From: Streptosporangium sp. NBC_01495
Lineage (GTDB): Bacteria; Actinomycetota; Actinomycetes; Streptosporangiales; Streptosporangiaceae
Assembly (NCBI RefSeq): GCF_036250735.1
Contig: NZ_CP109430.1
Span: 5,704,001-5,768,000, forward strand
DNA: 64,000 nt
Direction: 5' to 3'
A program made the translations under genes and the position numbers. How positions within the stretch are numbered: the first letter of the stretch is position 1; each line of letters begins with the position of its first letter. Shown here one piece after another: positions 16,946-27,104 of this stretch. A model generated the notes under the pieces. That model was not told where the DNA came from and searched no databases. It was given only the letters and a program-made list of their open reading frames with translations.

Positions 16946-17079
16946 CCGGGCGACGGGGTCCGTACGGTCAAAAAAGGTCAAATCTGCGCCAAACCACCGG
17001 CGCGCGGCGGTGCCCGACGCGTGATGATTCGTCCCCTGGGGATGTCATATGCGTAATCACCGCGGAGGAAGCCCGCCGT

Positions 17080-17124
17080 ATGACCCCAGATCCGAGACAG
17101 GACTATGCGCGGCCGGAGAGATGA
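17080..17124 (+). CDS. Possible 14-residue leader peptide overlapping the LuxR gene
   Basis: ATG after GGAGGAA opens a 14-codon frame (MTPDPRQDYARPER) that ends at 17124, twenty bases inside the LuxR regulator gene. The regulator start itself has only a weak ribosome site, so ribosomes leaving the leader could re-initiate there. Expression is inferred from the ribosome site only. Confidence 0.3.
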   Translation: MTPDPRQDYARPER

Positions 17125-19408
17125 GTGGGCGGCGGTCCTCGCCCTGCTGGACGGCGTCACGTCCACGACCGGGAACGTCATGCTCGTCGAGGGCGAACCG
17201 GGAGCGGGCAGGTCACTGCTGCTCGCCGAGGCCGCGAGCGCGGCGAGCGCGCGAGGGACGCCGGCGGCGAGCGGCCGGGCCGACGAGCTGGGACGGCTCA
17301 CCCCGCTGGGGCCGCTGCTGTCCGCGCTCGAGGAGTCGCCGGCGTCGACGGCCCCGATGCCCATGTTCAGGAACGCCTTCCCCGACGCGCCTGGGCTGCT
17401 GCTGTGGCTGGCCGAGCAGGTCCGCACCTCGCTGGAGAGAAGGCTGGCCTCGGGGCCGCTGCTGGTGACGCTCGACGATCTCCAGTGGGCCGACCCCGCC
17501 ACGCTCATGGCCCTGCGGACGATGCCCTCGCGGCTGGCCTCGTGTCCGGTGGCGTGGCTGCTGGCCTGCCGCGACGCCCCGGCGGGCGGCGACGTGGGAC
17601 GGCTGTTCGACCTGCTGGAGGAGGAGGGGGCCACCCGGATCGTCCTGCGCCCCCTCGACGAGGACGCGGTGGCCGAGATCTCCGCCGACATCCTGGGCGC
17701 GGTCCCCGGGGAGGACTTGGCGGCGCTGGCCGCCCAGGCCGGCGGCAACCCGCTCCTGCTCTCCGAGCTTCTCACCGGGCTGCGCGAGGAGGGCGCCGTC
17801 CTGGTCGAGGACGGCGTCGCCCGGCCGGCCGGGCTCACACCCGCCGGGGCGGTGCTGCCCCCGCGCCTGCACGCCGCCGTCCGGCGGCGCCTGGACGAGC
17901 TCGGCACCAGGACCCGCTACCTGCTGGAGGCCATCGCGGTGCTCGGACGCTCGGTCACACCGGCGTACGTGGCCGAGACGCTCGGCGAGACCCCGGCCGC
18001 GCTGCTTCCCCCGCTGGAGGAGGCCCTGGCGGCCGGTGTGCTCGTGGCCACCGGCGACGAGCTGACGTTCCGTCACGAACTGGTGTGGCGGTCGATCGTC
18101 GACGGGGTGCCCGCACCGGTGCGGCGGGCACTGCGGGAGCAGGTCGAGCGCTCCGCCGGAACCCGCCTGGCCCTCGTGCCCCGGGGCGGCGACGGGGCCG
18201 GGAGGCTCGTGGACCTGGCCCTGCTCGCGTGGGACGAGGGCGGGCTCGCGCGCGGGCTGGACCTGGCGCGCGAGGCCGTGGAGCGGCCGGCCCACGGCCG
18301 GCACCGGCAGCCGCGCGCGGTACTGGCCTCGATGCTCATCGACCTCTGGCTGCTGGACGAGGCGGAACTGTCGACGGAGAGCGCCGCCGAGGAGGCCGAC
18401 GCCGAGGGGGAGCCCGCGTGGGCCGCCGAGATCCCCGTCCTGCGCGCCCGGCTGGCCCTGGCCGCGGGACGGCTCGGCAGCGCCATCGAGCACGCGGAGA
18501 CCGGCCTGACCGCCGCCGGGACCCTGGACGCCCCGCTCCTGGCCTCCTCGGCCCTGTCGGTGCTCGGCACCGCGTCGCTGCGGGCGGGCGACCTGCCGGG
18601 GGCCATCAGGTACATGGAGAGGGACCTGGCCAGGTCGGCACCCGGCACGCCGCCGTACGCGCGGCTGCGGTCGGAGCTGGCGGCCGGGCGGATCAGCGAG
18701 GCGCGCGACGGCGCGGCGGGCGGCATGAGCTCGCTCGGCGGGGTCTACGACGCGCTGCCCCGGCACATCGGGGTCCTGGCCGGCGAGCCCACCGGCGCGG
18801 CGTGGCTGGTGCGGGTGGCGCTGGCGGTGGACGACCGGCGCAGGGCCGACGCCGTGATCGACGCGGCCGAGGACGTCGCCCGGCGCAATCCCCGCCTGTC
18901 CGACCCGTCGGTGTCCGCCGACCACGCGCGGGGGCTGCGGGAGGGCGACGCCGAGGCGCTGGGCCGCGCGGTCGCCGGGCACACCGACCCCTGGGCCAGG
19001 GGATCGGCGGCGGAGGATCTCGGCGTGCTGCTCGGCGCGGGCGACGGCCGCAGGGATCTGGCGGTGGAGAGCCTGAAGACCGCGCTGGCCTGCTACGGGG
19101 CCGTGGAGGCCGCCCGGGACGCGGCGCGGGTGCGGGGCAGGCTGCGGCTGCTGGGCGAGCGGTGCCGCCACTGGGTCAGGACCGACCATCCCGTGTCGGG
19201 GTGGGCCAGCCTGACCGGCACCGAGCAGGCCGTCTGCGACCTGGTCTCCCAGGGGCTGACGAACAGGCACGCCGCCGAGCAGATGTTCATCAGCGAGCAC
19301 ACCGTCGCCTTCCACCTCCGGCAGGTCTTCCGCAAGCTGGGCATCCACTCGCGGGTCGAGCTGGCCAGGCTCGCGGCGCAGGAGAGCGGCCACCGGCGCT
19401 CCAGCTGA
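17105..19408 (+). CDS. Large LuxR-family regulator with N-terminal ATPase (LAL type)
   Basis: A 767-residue transcription factor. An AAA/STAND-like ATPase occupies about residues 1-240, with Walker A GEPGAGRS (the usual Lys is Arg) and Walker B LLVTLDDLQWAD. A helical, TPR-like sensor region covers about 250-690, and a LuxR HTH about 700-760 (LTGTEQAVCDLVSQGLTNRHAAEQMFISEHTVAFHLRQVFRKLGIHSRVEL, in pieces). LAL regulators activate secondary metabolism or sugar use when ATP and an inducer bind. The Arg in the P-loop may lower or abolish ATP hydrolysis. No in-frame start lies upstream because a stop precedes it at 17081-17083. It converges on clpB. Confidence 0.88.
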   Translation: MRGRRDEWAAVLALLDGVTSTTGNVMLVEGEPGAGRSLLLAEAASAASARGTPAASGRADELGRLTPLGPLLSALEESPASTAPMPMFRNAFPDAPGLLLWLAEQVRTSLERRLASGPLLVTLDDLQWADPATLMALRTMPSRLASCPVAWLLACRDAPAGGDVGRLFDLLEEEGATRIVLRPLDEDAVAEISADILGAVPGEDLAALAAQAGGNPLLLSELLTGLREEGAVLVEDGVARPAGLTPAGAVLPPRLHAAVRRRLDELGTRTRYLLEAIAVLGRSVTPAYVAETLGETPAALLPPLEEALAAGVLVATGDELTFRHELVWRSIVDGVPAPVRRALREQVERSAGTRLALVPRGGDGAGRLVDLALLAWDEGGLARGLDLAREAVERPAHGRHRQPRAVLASMLIDLWLLDEAELSTESAAEEADAEGEPAWAAEIPVLRARLALAAGRLGSAIEHAETGLTAAGTLDAPLLASSALSVLGTASLRAGDLPGAIRYMERDLARSAPGTPPYARLRSELAAGRISEARDGAAGGMSSLGGVYDALPRHIGVLAGEPTGAAWLVRVALAVDDRRRADAVIDAAEDVARRNPRLSDPSVSADHARGLREGDAEALGRAVAGHTDPWARGSAAEDLGVLLGAGDGRRDLAVESLKTALACYGAVEAARDAARVRGRLRLLGERCRHWVRTDHPVSGWASLTGTEQAVCDLVSQGLTNRHAAEQMFISEHTVAFHLRQVFRKLGIHSRVELARLAAQESGHRRSS

Positions 19409-19456
19409 CCCGCAGTTCCGGCATTGCCGGATATTTGGGGATATGAATGGTTCTCC

Positions 19457-19510
19457 TCATCCGTAGGTGATGGCTCATCCTTAGATGACGGCTCATCCAT
19501 AGGTGACGGC
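19457..19510. repeat. 18-bp tandem repeat x3 across the clpB stop codon
   Basis: Three 18-bp units (19457-19474, 19475-19492, 19493-19510) of the form TCATCC-N-TAGRTGAYGGC. The third contains the last codons and stop of clpB, so the VTYG-stop end is repeated twice more downstream, in frame, each copy with its own stop codons. Confidence 0.9.
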
Positions 19511-22099
19511 GAGCTCGTCATCGGCGAGGTCCACCCGGACCACCGCTCCCTCGTCCGCCTCTCCCGACAGGAGCGCGCGGCCGATGCGCGTCTCGACCTC
19601 CCTGGCGATGAACCGGCGCAGCGGGCGGGCGCCGTACACGGGGTCGTACCCCCGCTCGGCGATGTACCCGAGCGCCGCCTCGGTGACCTCCAGCCGGATG
19701 CCCCGCTGGTCGAGGCGGTTTCGCAGCTCGACGAACATCAGGCCGACGATGCGCTCGATCTCCTCGGGGGTGAGCGGCTTGAAGATCACGATGTCGTCGA
19801 CGCGGTTGAGGAACTCGGGGCGGAAGTGGGAGCGCAGCTCGGCCATGACCTGCTGCTTCGCGTCGGGCTTGATCTCCCCGGTCGACGTGACGCCCTCGAG
19901 GAGATACATGGAGCCGAGGTTGGAGGTCATGATCAGGACGGTGTTGCGGAAGTCGACGGTCCTGCCCTGCGCGTCGGTGAGCCGCCCGTCGTCGAGCACC
20001 TGCAGCAGCGTGTTGAAGACGTCGGCGTGCGCCTTCTCCACCTCGTCGAAGAGCACCACGGAGTACGGCTTGCGCCGCACGGCCTCGGTCAGCTGGCCGC
20101 CCTCCTCGTACCCGACGTAGCCGGGGGGCGCGCCGACGAGGCGGCTGACCGTGTGCCGCTCCTGGTACTCGCTCATGTCGATGCGGATCATGTTGTCCTC
20201 GGTGTCGAAGAGCGCCTCCGCGAGCGCCTTGGCCAGCTCCGTCTTGCCGACGCCCGTCGGCCCCAGGAAAATGAACGACCCGATCGGGCGGCGCGGGTCC
20301 TTGATGCCGGAGCGGGCCCGGATGACGGCGTCGGCCACCAGCCGCACCGCCTCGTCCTGGCCGATCACCCGCTCGTGCAGGATCTGGTCGAGCCGCAGGA
20401 GCTTCTCGCGCTCGCCCTCGCGCAGCCGGCTCACCGGGATGCCCGTCCACCGCGAGACGATCATCGAGATCTCCTCATCGGTGACGACCTCGCGCAGCAG
20501 GCGCGACGTCCCCTGCTTGGAGCACAGTCGCTCCTCCTCGGCCTCCAGCCGCCGCAGCAGGTCGGGCAGCCTGCCGTGCCGCAGCTCCGCGGCGCGGTTG
20601 AGGTCGTAGTCGCGCTCGGCCCGCTCGGCCTCCGCGCGTACCTGCTCGATCTCCGCGCGCAGGGCCTGGACGGCGCGCAGGGCGTGCCGCTCGGCCTCCC
20701 ACTGCGCCCGCATGGCGTCGGCCTGGGCGCGCAGGTCGGCGAGCTCCCTGCGCAGCTCCTCCAGCCTGCTCCCGCTCGCGGAGTCCTCCTCCTTGGCGAG
20801 CGCGGCCTCCTCGATCTCCAGGCGCATCACCCTGCGGGTGAGCTCGTCGAGCTCGGCGGGCATCGAGTCGATCTCCGTACGCAGCATCGCGCACGCCTCG
20901 TCCACCAGGTCGATGGCCTTGTCCGGCAGGAAGCGGTCGGAGATGTAGCGGTGGCTCAGCACGACGGCCGCCACCAGCGCGCTGTCCTGGATCTTCACCC
21001 CGTGGAAGATCTCCAGGCGCTCGCGCAGGCCGCGCAGGATGGACACGGCGTCCTCGACCGAGGGCTCGTCGACCATCACCGGCTGGAACCGGCGCTCCAG
21101 GGCGGCGTCCTTCTCGACGTGCTTGCGGTACTCGACCAGGGTCGTCGCCCCGATCATGTGCAGCTCGCCGCGGGCCAGCATGGGCTTGAGCATGTTGCCC
21201 GCGTCCATCGCGCCCTCGGCGGCTCCCGCTCCCACCACGGTGTGCATCTCGTCGACGAAGAGCAGGATGCGCCCCTCGGCGGCCTTGATCTCGTTGAGCA
21301 CCGCCTTGAGCCGCTCCTCGAACTCGCCCCGGTACTTGGCCCCGGCCACCAGCGAGCCCATGTCGAGGCTGAAGACCGTCTTGCCCTTGAGCCCCTCCGG
21401 CACGTCCCCGTGGCTGATCCGCAGGGCGAGTCCCTCCACGATGGCGGTCTTGCCCACGCCGGGGTCACCGACCAGGACGGGGTTGTTCTTCGTCTTGCGG
21501 GACAGGATCTGGATGACGCGGCGGATCTCGGCGTCGCGCCCGACGACCGGGTCGAGCCTGCCCGACACGGCGTCCGCCACCAGGTCGCGCCCATATTTCT
21601 CCAGCGCCTCGTACGCCACCTCGGGCATCGCGGACGTCACCCGCTGGTTGCCGCGGATCGCGGTGAGCGCCTTGAGGAAGCCGTCCCTGGTCAGCCCCTG
21701 CTCGTGCAGCAGCCGCCCGGAGGAGGTCGAGCTGCCCTCCTCCAGCAGGGCGACGAGCAGGTGCTCCACCGACACGTACTCGTCCCTGAGCCGGTCGGCC
21801 TCCCGCTTGGCCGTGTCCAGCAGGCGGGAGAGCCGCTGCGTCACGTAGACCTGGCCGGGCGAGGCACCGGGGCCGCTCACCCGGGGGCGGCGGTTCAGCT
21901 CGGCCTCCAGCTCGGTCCTGAGCCGGTCGGTGTCGACGTTCGCGTACGAGAGCAGGCGAGGGATCAGCCCCTCCGGCTGGTCGAGCAGCGCCAGCAGCAG
22001 GTGCTCGCCGTCCACCTCGGTGTGCCCGAAGCGCAGGGCCTTGGTCTGCGCGTCGTGCAACGCCTCCTGTGACTTCTGCGTCAGCTGGTTCATGTCCAC
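19493..22099 (-). CDS. clpB: ClpB disaggregase (Hsp104 family)
   Basis: An 868-residue AAA+ hexameric disaggregase that pulls polypeptides from aggregates with DnaK. Two N-terminal Clp repeats (1-150) are followed by AAA-1 with Walker A GDPGVGKT (211-218) and Walker B LLFVDE, the long coiled-coil middle domain (about 405-530), AAA-2 with GPTGVGKT (613-620) and VVLFDE, and the C-terminal D2-small domain. The pore loop [12 protein letters not shown] is intact. GTG (VDMNQL) is chosen because GGAGG stands 6 bases before it; ATG at 22093 is the alternative. It is the last gene of dnaK-grpE-dnaJ-cbpM-clpB and overlaps cbpM by 10 bases. Confidence 0.95.
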   Translation of the reverse strand: MDMNQLTQKSQEALHDAQTKALRFGHTEVDGEHLLLALLDQPEGLIPRLLSYANVDTDRLRTELEAELNRRPRVSGPGASPGQVYVTQRLSRLLDTAKREADRLRDEYVSVEHLLVALLEEGSSTSSGRLLHEQGLTRDGFLKALTAIRGNQRVTSAMPEVAYEALEKYGRDLVADAVSGRLDPVVGRDAEIRRVIQILSRKTKNNPVLVGDPGVGKTAIVEGLALRISHGDVPEGLKGKTVFSLDMGSLVAGAKYRGEFEERLKAVLNEIKAAEGRILLFVDEMHTVVGAGAAEGAMDAGNMLKPMLARGELHMIGATTLVEYRKHVEKDAALERRFQPVMVDEPSVEDAVSILRGLRERLEIFHGVKIQDSALVAAVVLSHRYISDRFLPDKAIDLVDEACAMLRTEIDSMPAELDELTRRVMRLEIEEAALAKEEDSASGSRLEELRRELADLRAQADAMRAQWEAERHALRAVQALRAEIEQVRAEAERAERDYDLNRAAELRHGRLPDLLRRLEAEEERLCSKQGTSRLLREVVTDEEISMIVSRWTGIPVSRLREGEREKLLRLDQILHERVIGQDEAVRLVADAVIRARSGIKDPRRPIGSFIFLGPTGVGKTELAKALAEALFDTEDNMIRIDMSEYQERHTVSRLVGAPPGYVGYEEGGQLTEAVRRKPYSVVLFDEVEKAHADVFNTLLQVLDDGRLTDAQGRTVDFRNTVLIMTSNLGSMYLLEGVTSTGEIKPDAKQQVMAELRSHFRPEFLNRVDDIVIFKPLTPEEIERIVGLMFVELRNRLDQRGIRLEVTEAALGYIAERGYDPVYGARPLRRFIAREVETRIGRALLSGEADEGAVVRVDLADDELAVTYG

Positions 22100-22530
22100 G
22101 GCGGGCCTCCGGTGGGTCGGGAACGACCGCGCTGGGCGGCCTCCAGGTCGGCGATGCGGTCCAGCAGGTCCATGACGAGGCCGAGCGCCGCGTAGTTGAT
22201 CGAGAATCCGGCCCGCAGCCGCCGGACGCGCGCCATGGTGAGCAGCTGGGAGGGCGGGAACCACAGGTGCCCGGCGGCGTCGGTCCAGGCGTCGAGCACG
22301 CCCAGCGCGACGAGGCGCCGCACCAGCTCGGGGTGGGTTCCCGTCGCCCTGGCGAACGTCTCCAGATCCAGCCGCGCGGGCCTGGCCAGCTGGTAGGTCC
22401 TCCCCGTCTCCGGCGGCCGGGAGACCGCGCCTCCGTCCGGGGCGGGCCCGGCACGCCCCGCCTCCGCCCCAGGACGGGCGGGACTCGGCCCCTGGCCGGA
22501 TGGCCCGCGCTCGGGGAACGGGTGGGTCAT
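22090..22530 (-). CDS. cbpM: CbpM-type chaperone modulator (MerR-like)
   Basis: A 146-residue protein. About 50 Pro/Gly-rich residues lead into a MerR-related helix-turn-helix-like domain: [39 protein letters not shown], split here for reading, then [40 protein letters not shown]. This matches CbpM, which binds DnaJ/CbpA and tunes co-chaperone activity, rather than HspR, whose C-terminal tail is absent. Its ATG overlaps the dnaJ stop (ATGA) and its stop overlaps clpB, so its amounts are tied to both. A regulatory DNA-binding role cannot be excluded. Confidence 0.8.
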   Translation of the reverse strand: MTHPFPERGPSGQGPSPARPGAEAGRAGPAPDGGAVSRPPETGRTYQLARPARLDLETFARATGTHPELVRRLVALGVLDAWTDAAGHLWFPPSQLLTMARVRRLRAGFSINYAALGLVMDLLDRIADLEAAQRGRSRPTGGPPWT

Positions 22531-23474
22531 CACCGCCTCCTCGGGTCGAACGCGGAGACCGCGGCGAGCTGCTCGAACAGCCGCCGCTCCTCCTCCGTCA
22601 GCCGCTCCGGGACCATGATCCGCACCTCGGCGTACAGGTCGCCCGGCCTGTCGCGGCGGCTGGGCATCCCCCGGCCGCGCAGCCGCAGTCGCCTGCCGCT
22701 GGACGTTCCCGGCGGCACCTTGACCTTGGCCTCCCCCTCGGGGGTGTCGACCGCGACGGCGGCGCCGAGCGCCGCCTCCCACGGGGTGACCGGGAGCAGG
22801 ACGTGGATGTCGCGCCCCTCGACCCGGTAGCGGGGGTGCGGGGCGATCCTGACGATCAGGTAGAGGTCGCCCGCGGGGGCCCCGTCGCCGCCCCGGCCCC
22901 CCTGTCCGGCCAGCCTGACGCGCTGCCCGTCGGTGACGCCCGGCGGGATGTCGACCTGCAGCCCGCGCGAACCGACGGTGATGGAGCGGCGCCCGCCCCG
23001 GTAGGCCTCCTCGAGGGTGAGGACGATCTCGGCCTCCTGGTCGGCGCCGGGGATCGGCCCCCAGCTCGCGCCGGACCGGCCCCTTCTGCCGGAGAACAGC
23101 CCTCCGAAGAGGTCGTCGAGGTCGACCCCCTCCTCGAAGCCGCCGAAGCCACCGCCTCCGCCTCCGCCACGGGGACCGGCCCGGCCCGCACCCGCCCCTC
23201 GGCTCCTGGCGCGCGCCCACGTCTCGGGGTCCACGTCCTCGGGCACCTGGCGGAAGTTCGGCCCGAACGCGTCGTAGCGGCGCCGGGTCTCGGGGTCGGA
23301 CAGCACGCTGTAGGCCTCGGAGACCTCCTTGAAGCGGTCCTCGGCGGACGGGTCCTTGTTGACATCGGGGTGGTTGGCCCGCGCCAGCTTGCGGTAGGCG
23401 CGCTGGACGTCCTCCTGGCTCGCGCCCCTCCGCACGCCGAGGATCTCGTAGAAGTCCCGGTCGGGGGGCATCAT
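22530..23474 (-). CDS. dnaJ: DnaJ/CbpA-type co-chaperone
   Basis: A 314-residue J-domain protein that delivers clients to DnaK and stimulates its ATPase. The J-domain (residues 1-70) holds the HPD motif in [12 protein letters not shown] Gly-rich segment with [20 protein letters not shown] follows, and then two C-terminal beta-barrel client domains (about 130-310). The zinc finger (CxxCxGxG repeats) of class A DnaJ is absent, making it class B, CbpA-like. The MM start overlaps the grpE stop. The CbpM gene immediately downstream fits the CbpA assignment. Confidence 0.92.
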   Translation of the reverse strand: MMPPDRDFYEILGVRRGASQEDVQRAYRKLARANHPDVNKDPSAEDRFKEVSEAYSVLSDPETRRRYDAFGPNFRQVPEDVDPETWARARSRGAGAGRAGPRGGGGGGGFGGFEEGVDLDDLFGGLFSGRRGRSGASWGPIPGADQEAEIVLTLEEAYRGGRRSITVGSRGLQVDIPPGVTDGQRVRLAGQGGRGGDGAPAGDLYLIVRIAPHPRYRVEGRDIHVLLPVTPWEAALGAAVAVDTPEGEAKVKVPPGTSSGRRLRLRGRGMPSRRDRPGDLYAEVRIMVPERLTEEERRLFEQLAAVSAFDPRRR

Positions 23475-24313
23475 GCCCCCTTGGCCACCACGACCAGCGC
23501 GGGCCGCAGCTGCTGTTCGCCGTCCCCGTAGCCGGGCCGCACGACCCGCACGACCGTGCCGTCGGGCACGCCCTCCCGCGAGAGCACGCCCACCGCCTCG
23601 TGCCTGGCCGGGTCGAACACGGTCCCGGTGTCGTCGCGGCGCGCGTAGCCGAGGCGGGAGAGCACCTCCTGCGCCTGGTCGCGGATCGCCCGCATCCCGT
23701 CGGCGATGGAGGCCGGATCGGTCTCCGCGTGCTCCAGCGCGCGGTCCAGGTTGTCCAGCACGGGCAGCCACTCCGCGGCGGCACGGGCCCGCTCCTCGGA
23801 CTGTGTCCGCACGGCGTCCCTGCTGACGCGCTTGCGCAGGTTGTCGAGGTCGGCGAGGGCGCGCCGCCAGCGGTCCTGGAGATCGGTCACCAGGGCCTGG
23901 AGCTCCACGACGCGGTCCTGGAGACCGTCCGGGGCGGGCCCGGCCCCTTCCGGGACCTCGGGCTCCCGGTCACCCGCCCCCTGACCACCGCGCCGGGTCT
24001 CCGCCCCCCGAGGCCCGTGCCGGTCGCGGGGCCGGTCCTCGGCTCGGTCCTCGGCTCGGCCGTGGGTTTGGTCGTGGGACCGGTCGTGGTCTTGGGCGCG
24101 GGGCCGGTCCTCGGCTCGGTCGCGGGACCGGTCGTGAGGTTGGTCGTGGGCTCGGTCGTGAGGCCGGTTTCGGGCTCGCGCCTCCCTGCCCGCTTCCTCC
24201 CCCTGGTCGTACGGCTCCCGGTCCTGCCGCTCCTGACCTGACGGGCCGTACCCGCCGCGCGGATCCCGGTCGGGGCGCGGGACGTGCCGGCCGCGCCCGG
24301 ATGCCTCATTCAT
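23471..24313 (-). CDS. grpE: GrpE nucleotide exchange factor with a long charged N-terminus
   Basis: A 280-residue protein; usual GrpE is about 200. The C-terminal 160 residues form the normal coiled coil and beta-domain ([68 protein letters not shown] in pieces), which open the DnaK cleft to release ADP. The first about 120 residues are low-complexity, built of HDR, EDR and PHD-like triplets rich in Asp, Arg and His, and look disordered. The start overlaps the dnaK stop by 8 bases; the end overlaps dnaJ. Confidence 0.93.
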   Translation of the reverse strand: MNEASGRGRHVPRPDRDPRGGYGPSGQERQDREPYDQGEEAGREARARNRPHDRAHDQPHDRSRDRAEDRPRAQDHDRSHDQTHGRAEDRAEDRPRDRHGPRGAETRRGGQGAGDREPEVPEGAGPAPDGLQDRVVELQALVTDLQDRWRRALADLDNLRKRVSRDAVRTQSEERARAAAEWLPVLDNLDRALEHAETDPASIADGMRAIRDQAQEVLSRLGYARRDDTGTVFDPARHEAVGVLSREGVPDGTVVRVVRPGYGDGEQQLRPALVVVAKGA

Positions 24314-26222
24314 CGGTCGTGAACTCCGCGTCGATGACGTCGTCGTCCCGGCCGCCCGGGGAGCCGGACGCTCCGGCGGCCCCCGGACCGCCCGTGGCCC
24401 CCGCAGCCCCCGCAGCCCCCGCCGTGCCGGAGCCCGCCGCGCCGAGGCTCTGGTAGACCTGCTGGAGCTCGGGGGTGAGCGAGCGGACCCGGTCGAGCGG
24501 GGCCTCCTGCTTGATCGCGTCGCGGGCGTCGTGCACCAGCATCTCGGCCCTCGCCTTCTCGTGGACGGGTACCGAGTCGCCCAGCTCCGCCAGGCGGCGC
24601 TCCACCTGGTAGGCGACCGAGTCGAGCTCGTTGCGCGCGTCCACGACCTGCCGCATCCGCCGGTCCTCCTCACGGTGCCGCTCGGAGTCGGCGACCATCC
24701 GCTCGACCTCGCTCTTGTCCAGGTTCGAGCTCTCGCTGATCGTGATGCGCTGCTCGGCCCCGGTGTCCTTGTCCTTGGCCGAGACGTTCAGGATCCCGTT
24801 GGCGTCGACGTCGAAGGTCACGTCGACCTGCGGCACGCCGCGCGGCGCGGGCCGGATGTTCTCCAGCCGGAACCGGCCCAGGGGACGGTTGTCGGCGGCG
24901 CGCTCGCGCTCGCCCTGCAGCACGACGACGTCCACGGCGCTCTGGTTGTCCTCGGCGGTGCTGAACGTCTCCGAACGGCGGGCCGGGATGGTGGTGTTCC
25001 GCTCGATGACCTTCGTCATGACCCCGCCGAGCGTCTCGATGCCGAGGGAGAGCGGAGTCACGTCGAGCAGTACGACGTCCTTCAGCTCGCCCTTGATGAC
25101 GGCGGCCTGGATCGCGGCGCCCAGTGCCACGACCTCGTCCGGGTTGACCGTCATGTTCGGTTCCTTGCCACCCGTCATGCGGCGTACCAGGTTCTGCACG
25201 GCGGGCATCCTGGTCGAGCCGCCCACCAGGATCACCTCGTCGATGTCGTCGGCGGTGAGCTTGGCGTCGGCCATCGCCTGCTGGACGGGGCCCCTGCACC
25301 GTTCGAGCAGGTCGGCGGTGATCTCCTCGAAGGTCGAACGCCTGAGCGTGGTGTTCAGGTGCTTGGGGCCCGAGGCGTCCGCGGTGATGAAGGGCAGGCT
25401 GATCTGCGTCTGGGTGACCGACGACAGCTCGACCTTGGCCTTCTCCGCGGCCTCGAACAGCCGCTGCAGGGCCTGCGGGTCCTGGCGCAGGTCGATGCCG
25501 TTGTCCCGCTGGAACTCGTCGGCGAGGTGGTCGACGATGCGCCGGTCGAAGTCGTCGCCGCCCAGATGGGTGTCGCCCGCGGTCGACCGTACCTCCACGA
25601 CGCCGTCCCCGATGGCGAGGATGCTGACGTCGAAGGTGCCGCCGCCCAGGTCGAAGACGAGCACGGTCTCGCTCTCCTCGCGGTCGAGGCCGTAGGCGAG
25701 GGCCGCCGCGGTCGGCTCGTTGATGATCCGCAGGACCTCCAGACCGGCGATCTTCCCGGCGTCCTTGGTGGCCTGGCGCTGGGAGTCGTTGAAGTACGCG
25801 GGCACGGTGATGACCGCCTCGGTGACCTTCTCCCCCAGGAACTTCGAGGCGTCGTCCACGAGCTTGCGCAGGATCGCCGCGGCGATCTCCTCGGGCGCGT
25901 ACAGCTTCTCGTTGATCTTGAAACGGACGGCCCCGTCGGGGCCGGGGACGACGTCGAACGACACGGCGGTCAGCTCGCTGGAGACCTCGTCGTGGCGGCG
26001 GCCGATGAAGCGCTTGGCCGAGTAGATCGTCCCCTTGGGATTCAGGATCGCCTGGCGGCGGGCCAGTTGCCCGACCAGGCGCTCACCGTTCTCGGTGAAC
26101 GCCACGACCGACGGCGTCGTCCGCGCGCCCTCGGAGTTGGGGATCACCGTGGCCTTGTCGCCCTCCATCGTGGCGATCACCGAGTTGGTGGTGCCCAGGT
26201 CGATTCCGACTGCTTTAGCCAT
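24306..26222 (-). CDS. dnaK: DnaK (Hsp70) chaperone
   Basis: A 638-residue Hsp70. The nucleotide-binding domain (1-380) shows [12 protein letters not shown] at the start, [25 protein letters not shown] and [10 protein letters not shown]. The substrate-binding beta domain and helical lid follow, ending in a Gly/Ala/Pro-rich tail and the acidic [13 protein letters not shown]. The ATG follows AGGAGG. It is the first gene of a five-gene chaperone operon without hspR. I find no CTTGAGT-N7-ACTCAAG (HAIR) or CIRCE element in the 222 bp upstream, so control may differ from the main actinobacterial dnaK operon; this may be a second dnaK locus. Confidence 0.95.
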   Translation of the reverse strand: MAKAVGIDLGTTNSVIATMEGDKATVIPNSEGARTTPSVVAFTENGERLVGQLARRQAILNPKGTIYSAKRFIGRRHDEVSSELTAVSFDVVPGPDGAVRFKINEKLYAPEEIAAAILRKLVDDASKFLGEKVTEAVITVPAYFNDSQRQATKDAGKIAGLEVLRIINEPTAAALAYGLDREESETVLVFDLGGGTFDVSILAIGDGVVEVRSTAGDTHLGGDDFDRRIVDHLADEFQRDNGIDLRQDPQALQRLFEAAEKAKVELSSVTQTQISLPFITADASGPKHLNTTLRRSTFEEITADLLERCRGPVQQAMADAKLTADDIDEVILVGGSTRMPAVQNLVRRMTGGKEPNMTVNPDEVVALGAAIQAAVIKGELKDVVLLDVTPLSLGIETLGGVMTKVIERNTTIPARRSETFSTAEDNQSAVDVVVLQGERERAADNRPLGRFRLENIRPAPRGVPQVDVTFDVDANGILNVSAKDKDTGAEQRITISESSNLDKSEVERMVADSERHREEDRRMRQVVDARNELDSVAYQVERRLAELGDSVPVHEKARAEMLVHDARDAIKQEAPLDRVRSLTPELQQVYQSLGAAGSGTAGAAGAAGATGGPGAAGASGSPGGRDDDVIDAEFTTDE

Positions 26223-26382
26223 GCTGGCCTCCTATGCGCTGTGACACCGGCACCCGCCGCACTGCACCGCCCCGCCCGCGACGTCCCGGCGTCCCCCGGC
26301 CCGGTGGATCCGCGTCCCGAAGCAGGCCCGGTGGACCCGGCCGGCCCCGGACGGGCGGGCGGCCCGGCGGCGGATACGGGAC

Positions 26383-26412
26383 GGCGGCGCGGGCGATGCC
26401 GCCCGCGCCGCC
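26383..26412 (-). terminator. Hairpin after the stress-protein gene
   Basis: GGCGGCGCGGGC-GATGCC-GCCCGCGCCGCC is a perfect 12-bp stem 33 bp downstream of the leftward stress-protein gene and upstream of dnaK. It separates the two units. Confidence 0.6.
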
Positions 26413-26444
26413 GCCAGTGCGGGCTCCGTCCCGGGGAGCGCCGG

Positions 26445-26927
26445 TCAGATCTGTTGGTGCATCTGCTGGGACGTGCCCACGTTGAGCAGCCTGCGCGCCT
26501 CGGCGGCGTGCGGGGCCGCGACCAGTACCTCGTAGCGGTCGGCGACGATCGCGCTCGACGAGAGGAAGTCACGCTTGCCCCCGGTGAGCGCGTGGCCGAC
26601 CAGTCCGAAGATCGCTCCGGCTATGGCGCCCCAGATCAGGCCCCACAGGACCAGGATGAAGGGGAAGCGTCCGGGAGTGAAGATCGCGAAGAACAGGCCG
26701 ATCAGCAGTCCGAACCAGGCTCCGGTCGCCGCGCCCATCCCCGCGGCGCGAAGATAGGTCAGCCGCCCGAGCACCTGTTCGACGAGCCGGAGACCGACTC
26801 CGACGATCATCGTGTGCTCGACCGGGAACTTCTGGTCCGACAGGTGGTCCACGGCGCGCTGGGCCTCGGCGTAGTTGCCGAAACCCGCCACCGTCTCGTG
26901 GCCGGTCAAACTGACGTCAGGTCGCAT
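26445..26927 (-). CDS. General-stress-protein 17M-like membrane protein
   Basis: A 160-residue protein starting MRPDVSLTGHETVAGFGNYAEAQRAVDHL. Its first domain resembles the YflT/general stress protein 17M fold (residues 10-50, ending KFPVEHTMIVGVGL). Two Gly-rich membrane helices follow (about 70-95 and 100-125), then a small cytoplasmic end (SAIVADRYEVLVAAPHAAEARRLL). The ATG follows AAGGGA; an earlier ATG adds seven residues. Its job is unknown, but homologues in actinomycetes often belong to general stress regulons, which would fit the chaperone operon next to it. Confidence 0.78.
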   Translation of the reverse strand: MRPDVSLTGHETVAGFGNYAEAQRAVDHLSDQKFPVEHTMIVGVGLRLVEQVLGRLTYLRAAGMGAATGAWFGLLIGLFFAIFTPGRFPFILVLWGLIWGAIAGAIFGLVGHALTGGKRDFLSSSAIVADRYEVLVAAPHAAEARRLLNVGTSQQMHQQI

Positions 26928-27104
26928 GGCACTTCCCTTCGAGGGCACCCGCGAGGTGAATCCGTACTCGATTCACCCTCACCCCGTGACGGCGTCCCCA
27001 CATCCCCAGACCTGACAGTCATCACCGTCACATCACCGTCGTCGCCGCCCGGTCGTCCCCGCCGCGCCGTGCCCCCGCCACCCCGGTGCCGCACGCCGTC
27101 CCGG

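Noticed and set aside
19424-22072. Long rightward open frame opposite clpB
   Set aside because: Antisense mirror of ClpB codons, with low-complexity product and no ribosome site.
22090-22530. hspR identity for the MerR-like gene in the chaperone operon
   Set aside because: The conserved HspR N-terminal MerR block and hydrophobic C-terminal tail are missing; it fits CbpM better.
26223-26444. HAIR or CIRCE operator in front of dnaK
   Set aside because: I read both strands of the gap and found neither CTTGAGT/ACTCAAG nor TTAGCACTC/GAGTGCTAA.
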